Below, piece after piece: positions 51,200 to 58,049 of a stretch of 58,049 nucleotides of DNA. The number at the start of each line of letters is the position of its first letter. The stretch's first letter is position 1. Source of the stretch: Bdellovibrionaceae bacterium UBA6502 (GTDB lineage: Bacteria > Bdellovibrionota > Bdellovibrionia > Bdellovibrionales > UBA840); contig DJMA01000054.1 in assembly GCA_002436415.1 (NCBI GenBank), positions 1-58,049 on the forward strand, read 5' to 3'. The translations under genes were made by a program, and so were the position numbers. The notes under the pieces are model-generated. The model was not told where the DNA came from, made no database searches, and saw nothing but the letters and a program-made list of their open reading frames with translations.

Positions 51200-51457
51200 T
51201 TAGTGCTTAGCGGTTTTAGCACGGCTAGTTTTTTTACTAGCGTTTTTTGCAGCCATGCGAATAAGCTTTCTTTTAAGAAGAATTTTATCGATGATTACTT
51301 TTCCTTCTTTGCGAAGATCATTTTCAAAAATGAAACGGTAAAAAGATTCCACCTCAGGAATTCTGCGAAATTTTTTAAACGAGCTAGGTAAGGCATCTGT
51401 TACCGAGTTATCAGTATTTTTAGTGTTTTTCGTTTTAGTAGTTTTATCCGTTTGCAT
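51200..51457 (-). CDS. Small basic protein of unknown function
   Basis: An 85-residue soluble protein. The Lys/Thr/Asn-rich start looks disordered, a middle part reads RIPEVESFYRFIFENDLRKE, and the tail is strongly basic (KRKLIRMAAKNASKK). The tail could bind nucleic acid, as in histone-like or ribosome-associated proteins, but no family is recognised. AGGAG lies seven bases before the ATG, which supports a real gene. Confidence 0.6.
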   Translation of the reverse strand: MQTDKTTKTKNTKNTDNSVTDALPSSFKKFRRIPEVESFYRFIFENDLRKEGKVIIDKILLKRKLIRMAAKNASKKTSRAKTAKH

Positions 51458-51621
51458 TTAATCTCCTCGACAAGGCCTAATATACATTTTTTACAAAAAA
51501 TGGTCAATTGGCAAAGATTTCATGGGGTTAAGTACCTGAAATTACGCAATAATTTTGAAACTTCTGCAGTGGGCTGTCAAAGCTGTTTACAGTTTTTATC
51601 TTAGACTTAGGAAGTTCTCCA

Positions 51622-52206
51622 GTGTTTTCCGTTATTATAATTTCTACGGCTTTCATATTTGGAGTTTGTTTTTACTTGGTGAACTCTGCATTTAATCGGA
51701 TTGCTTTGTTGAATCTGTTTCCCTTGATTAGCATTTGTATCTATTTTTTACTAGGGCAGGTGGCGACGGTTTTTTATTCGATGTTTTTTTCTACATTGGC
51801 TTATTTTGTGATTCGTTCTCCTCAATTCTTTGTCAAAACGAACCCTTTGGTAGAGCACATTATTTACTTTTCGACACTGTTTATAACTTTTGGCTTGATC
51901 TACTACATACGACTTCAAATCGTTCATTATGAGCGCAATGTCTATAATACCGAGGAAAATCTTAAACTTCAGGAGTTGACTAACACCCACAAACAGCAAA
52001 TTTCTGTTTTAATTAAAAACATTCAGGAGGAAATGAGTCCAGAGTTTATGGATGATCTTCAGCAAAGGGATTTGAAATCCTATGAAGTTTTTCAGCGCTC
52101 TTTTCAAAGAATTGAAAATACTCTACAAGAAATTCATAAATTAGGCACTCGTTCAGAATTGAATAGCGTTGATAAGGTATACGATCTATGGCCAACAGAA
52201 AAATGA
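51622..52206 (+). CDS. Membrane protein of a duplicated two-gene module, short copy
   Basis: Four or so membrane helices are followed by a helical cytosolic tail (about 105-194) with NTHKQQISVLIKNIQEEM and FQRIENTLQEIHKLG ending KVYDLW. It aligns along its length with the C-terminal two thirds of the 53008 protein (KTHKEQVDSFVDEI, FGRIEAALSEIHRL, KVYRLW). The first 100 residues of the longer copy are missing. It starts with GTG; AGGAAG is upstream. It overlaps the next gene by 19 bases. No family is recognised. Confidence 0.65.
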   Translation: MFSVIIISTAFIFGVCFYLVNSAFNRIALLNLFPLISICIYFLLGQVATVFYSMFFSTLAYFVIRSPQFFVKTNPLVEHIIYFSTLFITFGLIYYIRLQIVHYERNVYNTEENLKLQELTNTHKQQISVLIKNIQEEMSPEFMDDLQQRDLKSYEVFQRSFQRIENTLQEIHKLGTRSELNSVDKVYDLWPTEK

Positions 52207-52955
52207 TAGTAGATTTTCGAACTGAAGTTCTTGCGCAAAGTAGTGCCTTTATATTGCCAACGATTTTCGTAATATCATTCTTGATGACGATTGCTGATTT
52301 TTTCATGGACGATAAAAACTTGCTGAGAAACTTAGACCAGTACCTCTATATGTTTTTAAGTATCCTAGGTTTGTTAGAGTATTTAATTTTTCGCGAACTG
52401 CGGATGTTAAAATTTATTGTGTTCGTGTATCTTGGAGGCTCTCAAATTTACCGAATTCTGTCACAATCAGAAATAAGTACGATCAGCATGGCCTGGATTC
52501 CACCGAGTCTTTTGTTGATATCTTTTGTTTACAGCCTGCGATTTGCTATATCCTTTATCATCCTTTATAGCACAGTACCTATTTTAATTTTTTTAGGCAT
52601 GTCAGGAAAAAGCTTGCCAAATTTGTTTATATTGGAGCCATATTCTTCAAGCAAAATTTTTGTTAGCTTGCTAGGTGCTCTTAGCGCAAGTCTTTGTTTT
52701 ACTTATGTATTTGAGCTGTACCGTAGGAGAATCCAACTCGCCTTAAAGAAAAACTCCCGTTCAGAAACGGAAGAAAAGTTTTTTGCGACATTGAGTCACG
52801 AGATTAACAATCCGATTAACATTGCCACTTTAGCCCTGAATAGAAACTATCAAAATGCTGAAGATCCTAGGCGAGACCGAATATTAGAAAATTTGAATCA
52901 ATTAGCACAGCGCTCAAAAGAGTTTGAAAGTTACAGAGAAAAGTTTAGACTTTAG
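52188..52955 (+). CDS. Six-TM membrane protein ending in a histidine-kinase H-box, no ATPase domain
   Basis: Residues about 20-175 hold six membrane helices. A juxtamembrane linker (YRRRIQLALKKNSRSETEEK) leads to FFATLSHEINNPINIATLAL, a classical HisKA H-box with the phospho-acceptor His204. The predicted dimerisation hairpin ends near 250, and the protein stops at 255. The HATPase_c domain that would phosphorylate the His is absent. It could be a phosphotransfer or dimerisation partner for a kinase made elsewhere. The start at 52188 overlaps the preceding gene. Its paralogue is at 53829. Confidence 0.75.
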   Translation: MANRKMIVDFRTEVLAQSSAFILPTIFVISFLMTIADFFMDDKNLLRNLDQYLYMFLSILGLLEYLIFRELRMLKFIVFVYLGGSQIYRILSQSEISTISMAWIPPSLLLISFVYSLRFAISFIILYSTVPILIFLGMSGKSLPNLFILEPYSSSKIFVSLLGALSASLCFTYVFELYRRRIQLALKKNSRSETEEKFFATLSHEINNPINIATLALNRNYQNAEDPRRDRILENLNQLAQRSKEFESYREKFRL

Positions 52956-53007
52956 TTACTGATAAACAATTCTCAAAATACAATGATTACTTTTAAGGGG
53001 TAAAGAG

Positions 53008-53832
53008 TTGAAAAGTGACGGCTTTCAAAGGGGGCGGTTTCAAACTTTTTTTGGCAACGAACTATTCATGTCAGAGAAATATAGAAATGTTTCCATCTTT
53101 TGTTTAGGGATTTTAATTTTTTTAATTAACTTGGTGATTGTTACTAATATCTACATCGAACGTTCTGAAATGGCTTATTGTATTTTGATGTTGATTACTT
53201 CTGCCGTAGTTTTTGCGAGCATTAGCTGTCGTAAAAAGTTTCCTGGCTGGTCGATTTTTTTCCTGAGTTTAGCTGTACTTGGTCCTATTAGTTTCTACAC
53301 ATTAAATTCAAGTTTTAGTTTTATTTCTTTGTTCAGTATTTTTCCTTTAGTTGGTGTATGCAGTTATTTTGTTTTAGGAAGACCTGCAGCTATTGTAGTT
53401 TCCTTGTATCTCATTGCTTTGGCCTATCATGCAAGCTTTTACTCCACGGAAATCCCTAGAGAAAACTTTTTGGTAGAAATCGGGATTTACTATTATGTGT
53501 TGGTTTTAACCTTTGGTACGGTTTTCTTTGTTAACTTACAAATTAAGTTTTACGAGAGTGCCTATTACAAAAAGCAGGTTTCGAGTAAATTAGAAAACCT
53601 CAGTAAAACCCACAAGGAACAGGTTGATTCTTTCGTTGACGAAATCAGAACTCAGCTTTCGGACTCCTACTTTCAAAGGTTTGCAGAGAGGAATCCAAAG
53701 GGATATGCAACTTTTTTGAGGGCCTTTGGTAGGATTGAAGCCGCTTTATCAGAAATTCACAGGCTTTCAGAGCGAGAAGAAATGCAGATTGACCGAAAAG
53801 TATATCGTTTATGGCAAAGGGATGAAGATTGA
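53008..53832 (+). CDS. Membrane protein of a duplicated two-gene module, full-length copy
   Basis: Seven or so membrane helices (about 30-190) and a helical cytosolic tail ending KVYRLWQRDED. It is paralogous to the 51622 protein, which lacks its first 100 residues. The tail (THKEQVDSFVDEIRTQLS, FGRIEAALSEIHRLSER) looks like a coiled-coil signalling helix. It starts with TTG, with AAGGGG seven bases upstream. The stop overlaps the next gene by four bases, as in coupled partners. Function unknown. Confidence 0.65.
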   Translation: MKSDGFQRGRFQTFFGNELFMSEKYRNVSIFCLGILIFLINLVIVTNIYIERSEMAYCILMLITSAVVFASISCRKKFPGWSIFFLSLAVLGPISFYTLNSSFSFISLFSIFPLVGVCSYFVLGRPAAIVVSLYLIALAYHASFYSTEIPRENFLVEIGIYYYVLVLTFGTVFFVNLQIKFYESAYYKKQVSSKLENLSKTHKEQVDSFVDEIRTQLSDSYFQRFAERNPKGYATFLRAFGRIEAALSEIHRLSEREEMQIDRKVYRLWQRDED

Positions 53833-54575
53833 GTCAGTTTAGAAAAAAAATATTAAAACAGTGCTCCATTGTAATCCTACCATTTAGCTTGTTTATCTCG
53901 GTGTTCTTAATTTTTATTAATTGGAAATACACTCGAGGTCCTTCTTTTCTAGCGGCTGATCTCTATATGATTTTAGCCATTAGTGTGTACGGTTTGTTTG
54001 AGTACTTTAAGTATAAGAAATTTCGAAGTGTGTTGTTGTTAATTACCGTTTTTTTAGGTGTTTCCCAGTTGGTTCGTTTGATAGGTGTGGGAGACTTTAA
54101 TTCAATCATGATTGCTTGGGTTCCTCCAACAATTGTTCTAGCATCCTTTTTGTACGGCATTCGGTACGCCATTATGTTTTTGGTTTTATATGTGTTCTTG
54201 CCACCAATCATTTGGGCAATGACACACTTTTCATTGGTTCCTGAGTTTATGAATTTTAGTCAGCCTCCTAAATTAAGTGTTCTTTTTAGTCTGACAGGAG
54301 CTATGTTGTTGAGTTTTGGTTATTCCTATGTTTTTGAAGGCTATCGCAAGTTAATTCAGGTAGCGATTAAAAAGAAATCCCAACAAGAAACCGAGGAACG
54401 TTTTTTTGCCACTTTAAGTCACGAAGTGAATAATCCCATAACCATCGCAATTTTAGCGATGAATAGAGATACTTTGGATGATGAAGACCCTATTAAAAAT
54501 CAGATTATGGACAATTTAATGGAGCTTTCTAAGAGATCGCGATATTACGAGAAGCTCGATCAAGAAGGGCAATAG
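53829..54575 (+). CDS. Six-TM membrane protein ending in a histidine-kinase H-box, second copy
   Basis: Paralogue of the 52188 protein with the same layout. Six membrane helices (about 12-170) precede a linker RKLIQVAIKKKSQQETEER and then FFATLSHEVNNPITIAILAM with the candidate phospho-acceptor His198. The chain ends at 248 without an HATPase_c domain. Conservation of the H-box and its flanks in both copies argues against recent decay. The TTG start overlaps the upstream TGA. Confidence 0.75.
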   Translation: MSQFRKKILKQCSIVILPFSLFISVFLIFINWKYTRGPSFLAADLYMILAISVYGLFEYFKYKKFRSVLLLITVFLGVSQLVRLIGVGDFNSIMIAWVPPTIVLASFLYGIRYAIMFLVLYVFLPPIIWAMTHFSLVPEFMNFSQPPKLSVLFSLTGAMLLSFGYSYVFEGYRKLIQVAIKKKSQQETEERFFATLSHEVNNPITIAILAMNRDTLDDEDPIKNQIMDNLMELSKRSRYYEKLDQEGQ

Positions 54576-54700
54576 CTTTAACATAGCGTTTTGATTTTTG
54601 AGTCTATTATTTTTCTAATTAAATTAAAATTAGGAAGGCTCACAGTGTTAAACCTGTAGTTTCTGGTAAACTTGAGATACAAACTTGGCAGAGGCTTTAT

Positions 54701-55537
54701 ATGATTTTATTAGACGGAAAACGAATCGCAACAAAAATAAAAGATGAATTAAAGGCAGAAATTTCTTCTTTGTCACAAAAACCAAAATTGAGCGTAATTC
54801 TAGTTGGAGAAGATCCCGCCAGTCAGGTTTATGTTGGTCATAAAGAGAAGGCCTGTGCTCAAATCGGCATGGAAAGCGAAGTCATTCGTCTCTCAGCGTC
54901 TTCTAGTCAGGATGAGTTAGAGCAACTCATTGAAAAATTAAACTCTGACTCTAAAACCCATGCAATATTACTGCAGCTTCCTTTACCTAAACCTTTGGAT
55001 GCATTTTCCGCCATTGAGAAAATTTCTCCAAGCAAAGATGCTGACTGTTTAACGGCATACAATCAGGGTTTGTTAGCTTTAGGTCGTCCATTGGTTAAGC
55101 CTTGCACTCCGGCCGGGGTAATTGAAATGTTAAAGGCTAAGGATATCGACATAGCGGGAAAAGAAGCTGTTGTAGTTGGTAGGTCTAATATTGTTGGTAA
55201 ACCTATGGCGCAGTTATTATTGAATGAGAATGCTACGGTTACAATTTGTCATAGTAAAACAAAAGATCTAAAAGCTCATTGTTTGAAAGCCGATATTCTC
55301 GTTGCAGCAGCGGGAATTCCTCATTTGATCGATTCCTCTTTTATTAAAGAGGGTGCCTCTGTGGTGGATGTTGGCATTCATCGTCAAGAGGGAAAGCTAA
55401 TCGGAGATGTGAATCCATTGGCTATGGACGAAAAGGCTTTCGCCCTTAGCCCGGTGCCAGGGGGAGTAGGGCCAATGACAATTGCGGGTCTTTTAAAAAA
55501 CACTTTGCTTCTTTTTGAAGCAGGCAAGCTTAATTAG
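54701..55537 (+). CDS. folD: Bifunctional methylenetetrahydrofolate dehydrogenase / cyclohydrolase FolD
   Basis: Interconverts 5,10-methylene-THF and 10-formyl-THF with NADP(H). VGEDPASQVYVGHKEKAC holds the catalytic Tyr and Lys. ILLQLPLP, SKDADCLTAYNQG, KPCTPAGVIEML, VVGRSNIVGKP and PVPGGVGPMTIAGLL are all family signatures. At 278 residues it is standard. It leads a one-carbon unit with gcvT and gcvH: glycine cleavage makes methylene-THF, which FolD then uses. Confidence 0.97.
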   Translation: MILLDGKRIATKIKDELKAEISSLSQKPKLSVILVGEDPASQVYVGHKEKACAQIGMESEVIRLSASSSQDELEQLIEKLNSDSKTHAILLQLPLPKPLDAFSAIEKISPSKDADCLTAYNQGLLALGRPLVKPCTPAGVIEMLKAKDIDIAGKEAVVVGRSNIVGKPMAQLLLNENATVTICHSKTKDLKAHCLKADILVAAAGIPHLIDSSFIKEGASVVDVGIHRQEGKLIGDVNPLAMDEKAFALSPVPGGVGPMTIAGLLKNTLLLFEAGKLN

Positions 55538-55609
55538 TGCTAAGTGTCTGCTGTTCATAGATTGACTTCCAAGCATTGAAACGCCAAATTGGGGCTTTTA
55601 GGAGGAACT

Positions 55610-56710
55610 ATGTCTGAGGTTAAAAAAACTCCTCTTGCTGGCGAGCATGAAGCGGCCGGTGCAAGAATGGTAGATTTTGCTGGTTGGTATTTGCCAATTC
55701 AATATACAAATCTAAAAGATGAACATTTAAATGTACGATCAAACATTGGTCTTTTTGATGTTTCTCATATGGGAGAGGTATTTTTCCGAGGAGAAAACGC
55801 CTTAAAGAGCCTCCAGTATATGACAACAAATGATGTCAGTAAGTTGCAGGAAGGTAAGGCTCAGTATTCTTTGATTTTAAATGAAGAAGGTGGAGTTGTT
55901 GATGATATTATCATTTACTGCTTGAAGGAAAATCAAGAGTATATGGTTTGTGTTAATGCAGCCAATTCTGACAAAGACTTTGCTTGGTTTGAGAAACACA
56001 ATCAAGGTGCTGAGTTAAAAAATGAAAGTGCCGATTGGTCGCAAATAGCTGTGCAGGGTAAGAAATCTCCTGAGCTTTTAGCGAAAATCTTTTCAGCGAC
56101 TGTGAAAGATGTAGCTTCCTTTTCCTTTGCCACAGAAAACTTTGACGGCGAAGAATGCATAGTCGCAAGAACTGGTTACACTGGTGAGGATGGTTACGAA
56201 ATCTTTTGTCCAAACGCTGTTGCTGTTAAACTATGGCGTGAGTTGTTAAATAAAGGCGCAGACTTTGGCGTGATGCCAATTGGCTTGGGTGCTCGTGATA
56301 CCTTAAGAACTGAAATGAAGTATAGCCTTTATGGCCATGAAATCACGGATGAGACTAATCCTTTTGAGGCAGCACTGGGATGGGTTGTAAAACCTGCTAA
56401 GGGTGATTTTATTGGTAAGGATGCGGCTGTAAATTATAAAGAATCTGGATTAAAAAGAAAGTTAATTGGCTTTAGCATTGAAGACCGTGGAATTCCAAGA
56501 GATGGATACAAGGTTTTTTCTGCGGATGGTCAAGAAATTGGATATGTAACTAGTGGAACACAAAGCCCAAGTCTTGCCAAAGGCATTGGAATTGCGTATG
56601 TTTCGCTAGGATTTGAAAAGATAGGCCAAGAAATTTTTGTTGATATAAGAGGCAGAAAAGCCAAGGCTGTTGTGACTAAAACGCCATTTGTAGACCCTAA
56701 AGGAGCATAG
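55610..56710 (+). CDS. gcvT: Glycine cleavage system T protein (aminomethyltransferase)
   Basis: Transfers the methylene group from aminomethyl-lipoyl-GcvH to tetrahydrofolate and releases ammonia. FAGWYLPIQY, LFDVSHMGEV, NANxSD-like AANSDKDFAWF, ARTGYTGEDGYEIF and LGARDTLRTE are typical. I use the ATG at 55610, which has AGGAGG just upstream; an in-frame TTG 21 bases earlier is less likely. Length is then 366 residues. gcvH follows after two bases. gcvP is not in the window. Confidence 0.96.
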   Translation: MSEVKKTPLAGEHEAAGARMVDFAGWYLPIQYTNLKDEHLNVRSNIGLFDVSHMGEVFFRGENALKSLQYMTTNDVSKLQEGKAQYSLILNEEGGVVDDIIIYCLKENQEYMVCVNAANSDKDFAWFEKHNQGAELKNESADWSQIAVQGKKSPELLAKIFSATVKDVASFSFATENFDGEECIVARTGYTGEDGYEIFCPNAVAVKLWRELLNKGADFGVMPIGLGARDTLRTEMKYSLYGHEITDETNPFEAALGWVVKPAKGDFIGKDAAVNYKESGLKRKLIGFSIEDRGIPRDGYKVFSADGQEIGYVTSGTQSPSLAKGIGIAYVSLGFEKIGQEIFVDIRGRKAKAVVTKTPFVDPKGA

Positions 56711-56712
56711 AG

Positions 56713-57099
56713 ATGAAAGTAATACCTGAAGAATTTTATTATACAAAAGATCATGAGTGGGCTTTGGTAGATGAAAACATTGTAACCGTAGGTATCACGA
56801 CTTATGCGCAAGAAAGCTTAGGCGAAGTAGTGTATGTTGAAATTCCTGAAGCAGGATCAAAAGTAGTTCAAAACCAAACTTTTGGTGTTGTAGAGAGTGT
56901 AAAAGCAGTAAGTGATTTATACGCTCCAGTTTCAGGAACATTAATCGAAGTAAATGAAATGCTAATCGATAATCCAGGTCCTGTTAACGATTCTCCGATG
57001 GAAGACGGTTGGTTGATCCGTATTGAAATGGATAACGAAAAAGAATTGATGGAGTTAATGAAAGCTCCTGACTACAGAAAGATCATTGATAAGAAGTAG
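56713..57099 (+). CDS. gcvH: Glycine cleavage system H protein
   Basis: The lipoyl carrier that shuttles the aminomethyl group between GcvP, GcvT and Lpd. YTKDHEWALV opens the domain, and the lipoylated Lys64 lies in FGVVESVKAVSDLYAPVSG. At 128 residues it is standard. It begins two bases after gcvT with AAGGAG inside the end of gcvT. Confidence 0.97.
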   Translation: MKVIPEEFYYTKDHEWALVDENIVTVGITTYAQESLGEVVYVEIPEAGSKVVQNQTFGVVESVKAVSDLYAPVSGTLIEVNEMLIDNPGPVNDSPMEDGWLIRIEMDNEKELMELMKAPDYRKIIDKK

Positions 57100-57124
57100 T
57101 TAGTTCTTACGAAAAGATAGAAAG

Positions 57125-57155
57125 CCTCTACATTTGACTGTGGAGGTTTTTTTTT
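57125..57155 (+). terminator. Rho-independent terminator after gcvH
   Basis: CCTCTACA/TGTGGAGG (57125-57132 with 57139-57146), an 8-bp stem with one G-T pair and a six-base loop, is followed by nine T. Confidence 0.9.
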
Positions 57156-57286
57156 GCCAAGCCCTCTAAACTTTGTGTTTCTGTTGCTAGGAGGGTTTAA
57201 ACGAGAGGGAAGAAGCTGCTTTTTCAAGGCTAATCCTTGAGTTTTTGACTAGGCTAACTGTAAACTAAAAGAGTGGGGGGAATTGG

Positions 57287-57688
57287 ATGAAAGCTTTCTT
57301 AAAAGACATTTGGAAAACTAGTTTACTACATCGTTTTTGGTGTTTTTTAATTCTCCTCTATAACTTTATTTGGCCAATTTTATTGCTCAACTTGTGGCAA
57401 GCAAAGCTGGTCGCATCTGTTTTTGTTTTAGTGTTCGTGAGCCAGTTAATAATCCACAAAAAATATGGCTACAAAAGAATAATGGCAATGGCTCATATGT
57501 TTTGGTTACCTATGATGGTTTATTTGTTGCGAAATACCATTACCATTGAAATGAGTCCGCTTGAGATAGCCTGGGTTTATGGAATGATTATCGTCAATAT
57601 TGTTAGTCTGATTTTAGATTTTAAAGAGTTAAAGCTATGGTTTTCAGGCGATAAGGATAGTAGCTTTGGCCGCCCTAAAAATGCTTAA
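57287..57688 (+). CDS. Small integral membrane protein of unknown function
   Basis: A 133-residue protein with about four membrane helices (FWCFLILLYNFIWPILLLNL, VASVFVLVFVSQLII, MFWLPMMVYLL, IAWVYGMIIVNIVSLIL) and short charged loops. The charge distribution puts both ends in the cytoplasm. No family is recognised. A GTGGGGGG stretch upstream is a usable ribosome site. It stands alone between the gcvH terminator and a tRNA gene. Confidence 0.65.
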   Translation: MKAFLKDIWKTSLLHRFWCFLILLYNFIWPILLLNLWQAKLVASVFVLVFVSQLIIHKKYGYKRIMAMAHMFWLPMMVYLLRNTITIEMSPLEIAWVYGMIIVNIVSLILDFKELKLWFSGDKDSSFGRPKNA

Positions 57689-57892
57689 ACTTAGTACTCT
57701 TTAAATACAAATTTCAATCTCAAGAAAACTGAAGCAAGTCTGTCGCCTCTGTAAGTATCTGAAAACAAAGGTTTTTTTCTTTCTTTTTAAAACACTTAAA
57801 AGTATCTCTAAAATAAGCCAAAAGCATTCTTCTAAAAAACAACTTTCTTCTTGCCAATCCCCCCATCATCGAATAAAACCTCTATTCCACGT

Positions 57893-57977
57893 GCCCTAGT
57901 GGTGGAATTGGCAGACACGCTAGACTTAGGATCTAGTGCCGAAAGGCGTGGGGGTTCGACTCCCTCCTGGGGCACCA
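57893..57977 (+). tRNA. tRNA-Leu(TAG), CCA encoded
   Basis: An 85-base class II tRNA. The acceptor stem GCCCTAG pairs with CTGGGGC (one G-T pair), then discriminator A and encoded CCA. The D-arm TGGTGGAATTGGCAGACAC is typical of tRNA-Leu. The anticodon stem-loop CTAGA-CTTAGGA-TCTAG gives anticodon TAG, reading CUA and other CUN codons. A long variable arm (TGCCGAAAGGCG) and a T-arm GGGGGTTCGACTCCC follow. Confidence 0.97.
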
Positions 57978-58049
57978 TTTGTCAAACTATTCGAACCGTT
58001 AAGGTTAAAAAAGTTTGAATTTTTAAAAAAGCCGGCTCTACGGCTCTAC

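Noticed and set aside
55538..55609. Glycine riboswitch before gcvT
   Set aside because: Only 72 bases separate folD and gcvT, too few for a glycine aptamer, and none of the conserved aptamer strings is visible.
1..58049. Mobile elements, prophage, CRISPR or toxin-antitoxin loci
   Set aside because: No transposase, integrase, phage structural gene, cas gene, regularly spaced repeat array or recognisable toxin-antitoxin pair was found.
58017..58049. Tandem GGCTCTAC repeat at the right edge after the tRNA
   Set aside because: Only two copies are visible before the window ends, so neither a repeat family nor an attachment site can be claimed.

Overview
The window looks like chromosome from a low-GC, polarly flagellated member of the Bdellovibrionota (Bdellovibrio and relatives). 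This is inferred from four things. The flagellar export/motor genes form one run ending in flhF, flhG and fliA. Signal-peptide and lipoprotein genes of unknown family are unusually frequent. RpoH carries a long acidic leader. Many genes start with GTG or TTG. No 16S gene is present, so the assignment is not proven. No insertion sequence, prophage or CRISPR array was seen.

Layout. 1-522 is non-coding and unexplained. 523-7697 holds a KamA-type radical SAM aminomutase, the PcrA/UvrD helicase, an exported lipoprotein metallopeptidase overlapping a small beta-barrel gene, a secreted acidic-repeat protein and a SPOR protein. 8224-19758 is the flagellar operon fliL-M-N-O-P-Q-R-flhB-flhA-flhF-flhG-fliA, with a good sigma-54 promoter at its head and a terminator at its end. 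19819-28797 is mixed accessory and regulatory content: a phospholipase C-like enzyme, a 12-repeat propeller lipoprotein, a cyclic-nucleotide-gated channel, an SDR, an exported kinase-fold protein and RpoH. 29268-32921 carries hisS-aspS and a GNAT. 33151-38664 encodes an exported 1458-residue protein with three AAA+ modules and an FtsH-type M41 protease domain, followed by an exported partner of unknown family. 38717-40912 has MsrA, a small membrane protein and two probable FliA-regulon genes, one of them a stand-alone FliG-like protein.

41026-49046 is a partial, split Tad/Flp pilus locus (cpaF, cpaC, pilin, pseudopilin-like genes, cpaB-like). A Met/Gly/Gln-rich exported protein on the other strand interrupts it. 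49106-54575 has an exported MsrA, a soluble chemotaxis transducer fused to a rhodanese-like domain, and a tandemly duplicated two-gene membrane module. The second gene of each module ends in a histidine-kinase H-box without an ATPase domain. 54701-57099 is the one-carbon unit folD-gcvT-gcvH. The window closes with tRNA-Leu(TAG).

Regulation visible by eye. Four sigma-54 type sites (GG-N10-GC in TTGGC/TTGCT context) lie before the metallopeptidase, fliL, the Flp pilin and cpaC. Five FliA (sigma-28) type sites lie before the propeller lipoprotein, the ion channel, the 39766 gene, the FliG-like gene and the chemotaxis transducer. Two of the sigma-28 sites and the cpaC sigma-54 site sit so close to the start codon that leaderless or nearly leaderless mRNAs are predicted. 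The strongest candidate for an undescribed system is the exported triple-AAA+/M41 protein with its neighbour. After it come the duplicated H-box module, the MCP-rhodanese fusion and the exported kinase-fold protein.
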